Shown: positions 1 to 6,117 of the stretch, in pieces
How positions within the stretch are numbered: the stretch's first letter is position 1
Layout of the letters: each line of letters starts with the position of its first letter
NCBI GenBank assembly: GCA_903934285.1
Contig: CAIZNN010000102.1
Span: 1-64,000, forward strand
Direction of reading: 5' to 3'
Length of the DNA stretch: 64,000 nucleotides
Source: Akkermansiaceae bacterium
GTDB lineage: Bacteria; Verrucomicrobiota; Verrucomicrobiia; Verrucomicrobiales; Akkermansiaceae
Made by a program: the position numbers and the translations under genes
Notes under the pieces: model-generated
Databases searched by the model: none
What the model saw: only the letters and a program-made list of their open reading frames with translations
What the model was told of the DNA's origin: nothing

Positions 1-189
1 AAGTCCCACATCGAAAACGGGGAGAAGGATAAGGCTTTGGAGGCTCTTGCATTCCTTCAAAAGTATCTTTCACCCATATTGACCAAAGCCGACCAAGCGG
101 GCGCTGACCAACCGGCTAGCAAGCCCGCAGACAAGCCTCCCGCGAAGGATCAACCGTCAACCCCCACGTCGAAGGATGAACCCCGGTAG
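1..189 (+). CDS. C-terminal end of a truncated protein, function unknown
   Basis: Frame 1 is open from the first base to a TAG at 187-189, giving the last 62 residues of a gene whose start lies outside the window. It is not in the ORF track because no start codon is present. The first part (KALEALAFLQKYL) looks like a short amphipathic helix. The end is a Lys/Pro/Ala/Asp-rich tail (KPADKPPAKDQPS) typical of a disordered C-terminus. I recognise no family. About 240 bases without a convincing gene separate it from the convergent vapC-like gene. Confidence 0.6.
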   Translation, partial: KSHIENGEKDKALEALAFLQKYLSPILTKADQAGADQPASKPADKPPAKDQPSTPTSKDEPR

Positions 190-426
190 GCGGCGGCAGG
201 ACATGGACGTCGCCCCAGAAAAACTAACACAACAAGATGGCGGCAGCATACATTGAAACGACGATCCCCAGCGACTATGTGGCGAGGCCATCAAACAGCC
301 TGATACAGGCATCACGGCAGGCAAGCACCCGCGAGTGGTGAATCCTTCAATGCCTTCAATACCTCACGCAGACAGAGCCTCGCCGGGATGGAGTGACCAT
401 TTTTCCGAGCAGGTTGCGCGGGCCGG

Positions 427-1002
427 TTAGGCTTCTTCAACTTTCGGTGGTTTTGGTGACAGCTTGAGCGGTGAAGGCATGGGTGCCGCCTTCTTGGAAA
501 GCTTCTTGGAAGGGATTTTCGTCTGGCTTGGGGCCGGTTGTTTCTTGGTGCTCATTGGGTCAGCAGTTGCAATTTCAGCCCGTCCTTTACAAAATTTTTT
601 GAAGTCGCGGTCCAGAGTCACGAACTCGACGTCATGGCGGATGGCGAAGGCGGCGAGGTAGGCGTCCATCCAGAGTTTGGGTGAGGCGGTGGGGATGGCG
701 GCGAGACGTTGCCAGACGGTTTCCAACTCCGGAGGCTCTGGAAGAACCCGGATGTTGGGCTGGCGGATGAGAGTGGCGTGGAGATCCACCGCGTCGCGAT
801 TGGTGAATCCATCGGCCCGGTAGGCACGCAGCAAGGCGGGAGTGGTAGCGAGGCGCAGAAAGCTCTGCTGGGTTGCCCGGCAAAAGCAGGCCGGGCTTTG
901 AGCCGTAGCCGAGGCGAATGTCTCAACTGCGCGGCGATGGTGCGGGTGTGCGGAGAAGGTCAGCGCCACCCACAGATTCGAATCATAGAGCAAGGCCGAC
1001 AC
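427..1002 (-). CDS. PIN-domain toxin of a VapBC-type pair
   Basis: Predicted PIN-domain ribonuclease of 191 residues, the toxin half of a VapBC-like module. The PIN acidic residues are visible: D7 in 'LLYDSNLW', D113 in 'WMDAYLAAFA' and D131/D133 in 'TLDRDF'. The position that usually holds a conserved Glu reads 'CRATQQSFLRL', as in the Gln-containing subgroup of this family. Residues 150-191 form an extra Lys/Pro/Ser tail (KIPSKKLSKKAAP) beyond the usual ~140-residue PIN domain, perhaps RNA-binding or disordered. It starts at a GTG inside the end of the antitoxin gene (20-bp overlap), which indicates translational coupling. The target RNA cannot be read from sequence. Confidence 0.85.
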   Translation of the reverse strand: MSALLYDSNLWVALTFSAHPHHRRAVETFASATAQSPACFCRATQQSFLRLATTPALLRAYRADGFTNRDAVDLHATLIRQPNIRVLPEPPELETVWQRLAAIPTASPKLWMDAYLAAFAIRHDVEFVTLDRDFKKFCKGRAEIATADPMSTKKQPAPSQTKIPSKKLSKKAAPMPSPLKLSPKPPKVEEA

Positions 1003-1270
1003 GTTGGAGATCCTCTCGGAGTAGGATTTCTTGTTCGAGAGCGAGCAATTCTTCAGTGGTCATCCGGCTGGCTGGGGCATCCTTGCCACAGCGAATCACG
1101 GGCAAACCGTTGGCTTGGATCTCGATGCGTGGTTTCGCGGGCTTGATGGGATCGGCCAGCCCTCGTCTCAGCAGTTCGGTCGCCACATCCTTGAGCTTGC
1201 GCCCCTCATGCACGGCCCGCAACTTCACGTCGCGAACGAGGTCGGGTGGCAGGTCGAAGGTCGTTTTCAT
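983..1270 (-). CDS. VapB-type antitoxin
   Basis: A 95-residue protein encoded immediately upstream of, and overlapping, the PIN toxin. The N-terminus 'MKTTFDLPPDLVRDVKLRA' reads as a ribbon-helix-helix strand plus helix, the usual DNA-binding element of small antitoxins. The C-terminal half (MTTEELLALEQEILLRED) is acidic and helical, as expected of a toxin-neutralising segment. The ATG at 1268-1270 is the only good start. By analogy with the family the pair probably represses its own promoter, but I see no clear operator upstream, where the decayed gene remnants begin. Confidence 0.75.
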   Translation of the reverse strand: MKTTFDLPPDLVRDVKLRAVHEGRKLKDVATELLRRGLADPIKPAKPRIEIQANGLPVIRCGKDAPASRMTTEELLALEQEILLREDLQRVGLAL

Positions 1271-1395
1271 GGGGGAAGTTTGCTGGTTTTCTGGCTATTG
1301 TCAAATCCCAAGCGGGCACGTGGGATTGGTTTTCGATGAAACTGTGGGTGGGCAGGAGGAGTTCGCCATGGGTAATGGTTAAAAGGCGGGTCCTT

Positions 1396-1512
1396 GCCGG
1401 GGATTTCGCCTTGGGCGAGGATGCCGCCGCGCACCATCGGGTTGACATATTGCCAGACGGTTTCGCCGGCTGGGGTGACCTCAAACAGGTGACCTTGGTT
1501 GTTGGCGTTGCC
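1396..1512 (-). pseudogene. Arylsulfotransferase (ASST)-like C-terminal remnant
   Basis: Part of the minus-strand frame 1267..1662 reads 'NNQGHLFEVTPAGETVWQYVNP', which matches the repeat style of arylsulfotransferase/PQQ-like propellers ('...GRFFEVTPEGEVVWEYVNP'). Only about 40 residues are recognisable. The sequence before it is frame-shifted low-complexity coding and no start codon belongs to it. It is the last of three fused fragments on this strand. Family assignment rests on a short motif and is tentative. Confidence 0.5.
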
Positions 1513-1597
1513 AGCGGGTGGGCGGCGGTCCTGATTGTCAGTGGGTGGCGGCGGGCGCCCGCCATCCGGCCCCGCGCGGGTCGGCCTGGTCTGGCGC

Positions 1598-1801
1598 CCC
1601 CTCGGGCCGCGAGTAAACCACCCGCAGCTCGGCGGTTGCCAGGATCTTGTCCTTGATCGCATCCAACAAAACAGCGCGGCTCACCTGAGCCGGCGGCACA
1701 TCGGGTTGCGGCTCGGCCGACAGCGCATAGAGGGTATAGATATAGTTTTTGGCGCCGGGGCCCTTGGAATGTGGCGGGGCATAGCCGCCGCGGTTGTTGA
1801 C
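1598..1801 (-). pseudogene. PEBP / YbhB-YbcL family C-terminal remnant
   Basis: In frame 1538..2017 the segment 'NRGGYAPPHSKGPGAKNYIYTLYAL' followed by 'LDAIKDKILATAELRVVYSR' matches the C-terminal half of phosphatidylethanolamine-binding-like proteins (GPHRYVFTLYAL ... LxGHVLAxAELVGTY). The N-terminal half, which carries the ligand pocket, is absent. It is replaced directly by the formylglycine-enzyme-like fragment in another frame. This is a non-functional gene fragment. Confidence 0.6.
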
Positions 1802-2066
1802 GCTGTTGCTGCGCCAGCGCCGAGTTGAGAAACGCGCGATACTCGCGGGTGGTGACGTCATTGATGCCGCTGAAAAACCCATCGAGGCGCACCTGGTGGA
1901 GCGGTGTTTCATCGCCGCCATGCTTGGGGTCCACAAAGCCGTGGTGATCGCCCATCTCAAAGGTGCCGGCGGGAATGCGCGCCATGCCCGGCGGATTGTC
2001 CTGGGCCAAGGCGCCAAGCACGGACAGTCCGAAGACCAGTGTTGGAAGCAATTGATTGCGTTTCAT
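1797..2066 (-). pseudogene. Formylglycine-generating-enzyme (FGE-sulfatase)-like N-terminal remnant
   Basis: Starting at the ATG at 2064-2066, the frame encodes a signal peptide (MKRNQLLPTLVFGLSVLGALAQ) and then 'MARIPAGTFEMGD' and 'DETPLHQVRLDGFF...VTTREYRAFLN', the N-terminal signature of the SUMF1/FGE-sulfatase domain. After about 90 residues the homology stops at 'LAQQQRQ' and the reading continues out of frame through the PEBP fragment. The normal domain is over 200 residues and its C-terminal active-site part is missing, so this is a broken gene. Confidence 0.65.
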
Positions 2067-2281
2067 CGGCGTGAACTTAGCCCACGCTACCTTAAGACGA
2101 CGTGAAGCTGGCAAGTATTCCTGCATGACAATCCGATCTTACCGACCGCGGCGGGCTTTGGCAATTTTTCGCTTTGCCTTCATAGCAGCTTAAGGTTGCG
2201 CGGGGCAGATCGCCACCCCGGCACTTTTCCGCCTGTCCAAACCCCGCCACCAGGGAGTATGGATTGGCCGGGCATCCCCGC

Positions 2282-2452
2282 ATGAGAATTCTGCTCATCG
2301 AAGACGAAGCCGATCTGCTCGCGAGCCTGGCCAAGGCGCTGCGCGAGGAAGGCTACGCCGTGGATACGGCGGCGGACGGCGAGGATGGCCGCTTTAAAGC
2401 CCAAAGCTGGGACTACGACGCTGTTGTGCTCGACGTGATGCTGCCGCGCCTG
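2282..2452 (+). pseudogene. Truncated response-regulator receiver domain
   Basis: The ATG at 2282 opens 'MRILLIEDEADLLASLAKAL', the beta1/alpha1 of an OmpR-type receiver with its acidic pocket (EDE). It continues to 'DAVVLDVMLPRL', which includes the phosphoryl-accepting Asp. At that point, where 'DG' and the rest of the receiver should follow, similarity ends and unrelated sequence runs to a stop at 2635. The second half of the receiver and the DNA-binding domain are gone. The break lies about 80 bases from a palindromic repeat (2531-2555). Confidence 0.75.
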
Positions 2453-2530
2453 GAAGCGGCAAATGAAACCTATCACCTTGCGCAGCGCGGACATCTGACC
2501 GCTCTTCGAGGTCATCGTCCGGGCGGTCAA

Positions 2531-2555
2531 GAATGCGGACTCAAGTCCGCGCTCC
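2531..2555. repeat. Palindromic repeat (family A, copy 1)
   Basis: Hairpin GCGGAC-TCAA-GTCCGC followed by GCTCC. Two further copies with the same layout but different stem bases occur at 48321-48345 and 51284-51308, all in the same orientation. Copy 1 sits in the junk between the broken response regulator and the following operon. Confidence 0.7.
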
Positions 2556-2658
2556 AGCAGCCGGTTCCCAACACAAGCTCCGGGATTTCTTCGGAAACAT
2601 CCAAAAATTCTTGGCGCAGGCGGCCAAATGAGTAATCTATCTGCAAAGGAGGTCCCCC

Positions 2659-2760
2659 ATGAATCGCGCTTCAGCCCAGCATTGTTTCTTCCCATTCCGC
2701 GCCAAGGGGGAATTGCATGCAGTCCCGGCCATGAATTCAACAGGAGGCCAACGCACGTGA
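2659..2760 (+). CDS. 33-residue leader ORF coupled to the formyltransferase gene
   Basis: This ORF is too short for the ORF track. It has the best ribosome-binding site of the region, AAAGGAGG at 2645-2652, six bases before the ATG. It encodes 33 residues beginning MNRASAQHCFFPFRAKG and ending in TGA at 2758-2760. That stop overlaps the GTG start of the next gene (GTGA), the same kind of stop-start overlap that joins the next three genes. I recognise no family. It lacks a signal peptide or membrane segment. It could be a regulatory leader peptide, a small accessory protein or, less likely, a precursor peptide. Confidence 0.45.
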   Translation: MNRASAQHCFFPFRAKGELHAVPAMNSTGGQRT

Positions 2761-3494
2761 AAACCCTGCTCGTGACCTCCCGGGTGACCTTCGTGCCGGA
2801 GAACTATGGCCGCCTTGTCGCGGGGCTTGCTAACAACCCGCATGTTGCGGCGGTGCTGTTTCTGGAGAACCGTGGCCTGCTAACTCCCGCCATGGGAGCG
2901 GGTCTGTGGCTCTCGCGGCTCGCCCCTGGAATCGGCGCCGAGCTCGTCAGGAACACCCTTTCCTCGCTCCACGATCCGCGCGAACACGCGATGCGCGCGG
3001 CGGGAAAATGCGTCTTTCATGCCTCACACATCAACGCGCCAGAGACCATCGCCATTCTAGCAAGGTTTGATCTGGTCATCAACGCCCGCACCCGCTTCAT
3101 CTATGGCGGGACCGCCTTGGCGGCGCCCCGCATCGGCTGTGTCAACATCCATCATGGTCTGCTTCCCGATCAACGGGGCCTGTTGTGCGACCTCTGGGCG
3201 CAAGCCGAAGGCCGGCCGACCGGCTTCACCATCCACCGGATGGCCGCCGAGCTCGACGCCGGCGAGATCATCGCACGCCACGAAGTCGAGGTCGTCCAGG
3301 GCCGCCGCTTCGTCGATCATGCGTTGGCGAGTTCAATCGAAGAACTCAGCGCCATCGAGCAGGTGCTGGACCGGGTTGGCTCCGCCGGCAGGATTGAGGG
3401 GATTCCTAACACGAAGACGCCAGCCACGCGCTATTACAGGACCCCCGGCTTGGCCGAGATGGTGGGCTTCAAGAAGAAAGGCATCCAGCTATGA
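2757..3494 (+). CDS. Methionyl-tRNA-formyltransferase-like formyltransferase
   Basis: A 245-residue folate-dependent formyltransferase-fold protein. The catalytic signature is present: N130 and H132 in 'CVNIHHGLLPDQRG' and D168 in 'HRMAAELDAGEII'. The family transfers a formyl group from 10-formyl-THF to an amine, for example on Met-tRNA or amino sugars. It lacks the C-terminal OB domain of Fmt, so it is more likely a small-molecule or sugar formyltransferase. I chose the GTG at 2757, preceded by AGGAGG at nine bases, over the upstream in-frame ATG at 2628, which has no ribosome-binding site. It is first in a coupled operon, and its TGA overlaps the next ATG (ATGA). Confidence 0.8.
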   Translation: MKTLLVTSRVTFVPENYGRLVAGLANNPHVAAVLFLENRGLLTPAMGAGLWLSRLAPGIGAELVRNTLSSLHDPREHAMRAAGKCVFHASHINAPETIAILARFDLVINARTRFIYGGTALAAPRIGCVNIHHGLLPDQRGLLCDLWAQAEGRPTGFTIHRMAAELDAGEIIARHEVEVVQGRRFVDHALASSIEELSAIEQVLDRVGSAGRIEGIPNTKTPATRYYRTPGLAEMVGFKKKGIQL

Positions 3495-5209
3495 CATCAG
3501 AGCGTATCGGCTTCCAGCCCGGCAGCAGCACTGGCAACAACGTCATCGCATACATTGACGCGCACCTGCGGGACTTCCCCGGGCGCGTGGCCCTGCGGTG
3601 GGCGGCCCCCGGCGCGATCAATGACTGGGACGGCAACGCGCACAGCAGCCTTGCACACCAGGAGATCAGTTATCTGGACTTCGGGCTGCGCATACGGCAC
3701 TTCGCCCAGGGTTTGCTGGATCTTGGAATTGTGCATGGCGACCGGGTCATCATCTTTCTGCCGATGGGTCTCGACATGTACACGGCGATGTTTGCCGTGC
3801 AACGCATCGGAGCCATTGCGGTGTTTCTCGATTCGTGGGCCCGCGCCAGTCACCTCGGCGCCAGCGCCGCTTGTGTCGAGCCCACGGCCATGATCTCAGC
3901 CCAGCCCGCCTTCGAACTGGTGGCCCACGTGCCCGCCTTTGCCCGGCTGCCGCTGCGAATCCTTTGGGGACCCGGCGATGGCTTCGCCCACCACTTCGAC
4001 GCGCTGCTGGCCACCCCGGGCGAAGCTGCAATCGCGCCGGTGGCAAGTGAGACCACCGCGCTCATCACCTTTACCACGGGCAGTTCCGGCACACCCAAGG
4101 GTGCCAGGCGCACCCATCGATTCCTCTCGGCACAGCATGAGGCTTTGGACAAGCTCATCCCCTACACCGCTGGCGACCGGGACCTCCCGGCATTTCCAAT
4201 CTTCTCGCTGAACAATCTGGCCGCCGGGGTCACCAGCGTGCTGCCGGCGCTCGATCTAGCAAAGCCATCGGAGCGCGACGCCGCCATTCTGGTGTCGCAG
4301 ATTCTCTCACAAAATGTCAGCTGTGCGACGCTGTCGCCCTCGATGCTGGCGGGTGTTGCCAGGCACTGCCACCAGACCGGCACACGGTTGCCGGGGCTGC
4401 GCCGCGTCGTCACCGGTGGCGCGCCGATTTCCAAAGACGACGTGCTAAGCTTTGTTGCTATCGCAGGCAATGCGGCGCTGTGGATTTTCTACGGCTCGAC
4501 GGAGGTCGAGCCGATGGCGCACATTGAGGGTCACGCGTGGCTCGCACAGAAGCCCCGCTGCAGTGATCCGGAGATGGTTGAGGAGGGCGTCAATGTCGGA
4601 CAGATTGACTCTAACCTAGAGTACAAGTTCATCCGGATCTGCACCGGCCCGATCGATCTCCAAACGACGCCTTGGAGCGAGATTGAACTCAAGCCCGGTG
4701 AGATCGGGGAGTTTATCGTGAGCGGAGATCATGTCTGCCGCGACTATTACAACAACCCGGAGGCATTCCTCCAAACCAAGATTGCCGGCGCGGACGGGCG
4801 CGTCTGGCATCGCACCGGGGATCTTGCCTACACCGACGCCGCGGGTGAACTCTGGGTCGTGGGGCGCATCCACAATGCCATTGAACGCGCCGGCAAGTAT
4901 GTGTTTCCGGTACGCCCGGAAGTTCTTCTCAAGCGCATGCCATTTGTCGAGCAAGCGGCCTTTGTCGGTCTGCCAGATGCCCGCTTGGGCGAGAAGACAT
5001 GCGTGGTGCTCAAGCTCAGGGATGGTGCCGGACCTGATAGGGTGGTCAGTGAAGTGCGGCGCATCTTCGGAAAAAACCACATCCCTGTCGACGAAATCCA
5101 CTTGGTGGCGAGCATCCCGCTGGACCCGCGCCACCACTCCAAAGTCGAGTATGCGGCGCTCAGGGACGCACTTCGGGCCGGCCACTCAACACCCCTCCTT
5201 ACAGCATGA
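3491..5209 (+). CDS. OleC-like acyl-adenylating enzyme (AMP-binding ligase)
   Basis: A 572-residue member of the ANL superfamily. The P-loop 'TFTTGSSGTPKG' lies near residue 193, 'FYGSTEVEP' near 340 and 'WHRTGDLAY' near 440; the catalytic Lys region is 'HHSKVEY' near the end. The block 'LPAFPIFSLNNLAAGVTSVLP' and 'LRRVVTGGAPI' resembles the OleC branch (olefin/beta-lactone synthetases and related acyl-AMP ligases) more than ordinary acyl-CoA synthetases. Expected chemistry is ATP-dependent activation of a carboxylate; the substrate is unknown. It overlaps both neighbours by ATGA junctions, so the four proteins are probably made in step. Confidence 0.85.
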   Translation: MTSERIGFQPGSSTGNNVIAYIDAHLRDFPGRVALRWAAPGAINDWDGNAHSSLAHQEISYLDFGLRIRHFAQGLLDLGIVHGDRVIIFLPMGLDMYTAMFAVQRIGAIAVFLDSWARASHLGASAACVEPTAMISAQPAFELVAHVPAFARLPLRILWGPGDGFAHHFDALLATPGEAAIAPVASETTALITFTTGSSGTPKGARRTHRFLSAQHEALDKLIPYTAGDRDLPAFPIFSLNNLAAGVTSVLPALDLAKPSERDAAILVSQILSQNVSCATLSPSMLAGVARHCHQTGTRLPGLRRVVTGGAPISKDDVLSFVAIAGNAALWIFYGSTEVEPMAHIEGHAWLAQKPRCSDPEMVEEGVNVGQIDSNLEYKFIRICTGPIDLQTTPWSEIELKPGEIGEFIVSGDHVCRDYYNNPEAFLQTKIAGADGRVWHRTGDLAYTDAAGELWVVGRIHNAIERAGKYVFPVRPEVLLKRMPFVEQAAFVGLPDARLGEKTCVVLKLRDGAGPDRVVSEVRRIFGKNHIPVDEIHLVASIPLDPRHHSKVEYAALRDALRAGHSTPLLTA

Positions 5210-6108
5210 AGCGGTGGTGGATATTCATCAGGGAGCGCTTCGCGCCGGCCACACACGTGCCGATGATCGCAAGCTTCACGCTTGCCAACGGCTGCCTGGG
5301 GCTTGCGATGTTAGCAATGCCGGTGCTGAGCCGCAACCCTGAGGCCCTCCACCGGCTCCCGTTAGCCATGGCCGTTGCGCTGGCGTTTTTTCTCAGGCTG
5401 CGGATCTTCGATGAGATCAAGGACTATCAAACCGACCTGAGGGTCAATCCCGCCCGGCCCCTGGCCAGGGGACTCATCAGGATCGCCGGGGCGCAGCGGG
5501 TGATTGTCGGGCTTTGCGCATTTGAAATCCTGGCTCTTTCCCTGCTGGCACCCATGCTTGCCTGCAGCCATCTGCTTGCCATGGGCTACAGCCTGCTGAT
5601 GTACCGGGAGTTTTTCATCGGCAGCTATCTGCGGCCGCATCTCACGACCTATGCCATTCTCCACACATTTGTGTCGGTATTGAGTGCCGGCACTGTCGTG
5701 AGTGTGGTGACCGGTGTGCCATTCTGGGGGTTTTCATCCTCGATGTGGTTGCTGCTGTTGGCGAACTGGGGGTATTTCAATCTGTTTGAATTTGCCCGCA
5801 AGACCTTTGCCCCTGCCGAGGAGCGCGCGAATGTTGAAAGCTACTCGAAGGTTTTCACCGTTGTCGGGGCGGTCGCCCTGAGCCTGAGCCAGGCCATCGT
5901 GCCACTGCTCATCGTGCACCATGTCCTGGGCGCCGGACTAACGCAACTTGACAACAGCATTCTGGTGGGCTTGCTTGCCATCGTCGTCGCCCCGGCGCTG
6001 GCGTTTGCAATCCGGCCTAACACCCTTGCCGCGAAATGGTTTCGTGGGCTTGTCGGAATCTATCTTATTTTCGGATATCTGGCGCTGGCAGCAACCCTGG
6101 CCTTTTAG
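5206..6108 (+). CDS. UbiA-family membrane prenyltransferase-like protein
   Basis: A 300-residue integral membrane protein with about eight to nine hydrophobic segments. Loop 1 carries 'RIFDEIKDYQTD' (D69-D77) followed by 'NPARPLARG', the UbiA-type Mg-diphosphate binding signature (DxxxD and the NPxRPL block). The family joins an isoprenoid diphosphate to an aromatic or other acceptor at the membrane. The second Asp-rich motif of classical UbiA is less clear, where 'LFEFARKTFAPAEE' stands, so the acceptor may be unusual. It begins in an ATGA overlap with the ligase and is followed after nine bases by the dikinase gene. Confidence 0.8.
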   Translation: MKRWWIFIRERFAPATHVPMIASFTLANGCLGLAMLAMPVLSRNPEALHRLPLAMAVALAFFLRLRIFDEIKDYQTDLRVNPARPLARGLIRIAGAQRVIVGLCAFEILALSLLAPMLACSHLLAMGYSLLMYREFFIGSYLRPHLTTYAILHTFVSVLSAGTVVSVVTGVPFWGFSSSMWLLLLANWGYFNLFEFARKTFAPAEERANVESYSKVFTVVGAVALSLSQAIVPLLIVHHVLGAGLTQLDNSILVGLLAIVVAPALAFAIRPNTLAAKWFRGLVGIYLIFGYLALAATLAF

Positions 6109-6117
6109 AAACCACAA

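Noticed and set aside
2628-2756. 43-codon N-terminal extension of the formyltransferase
   Set aside because: No RBS at 2628, no homology, and it overlaps the better supported leader ORF.
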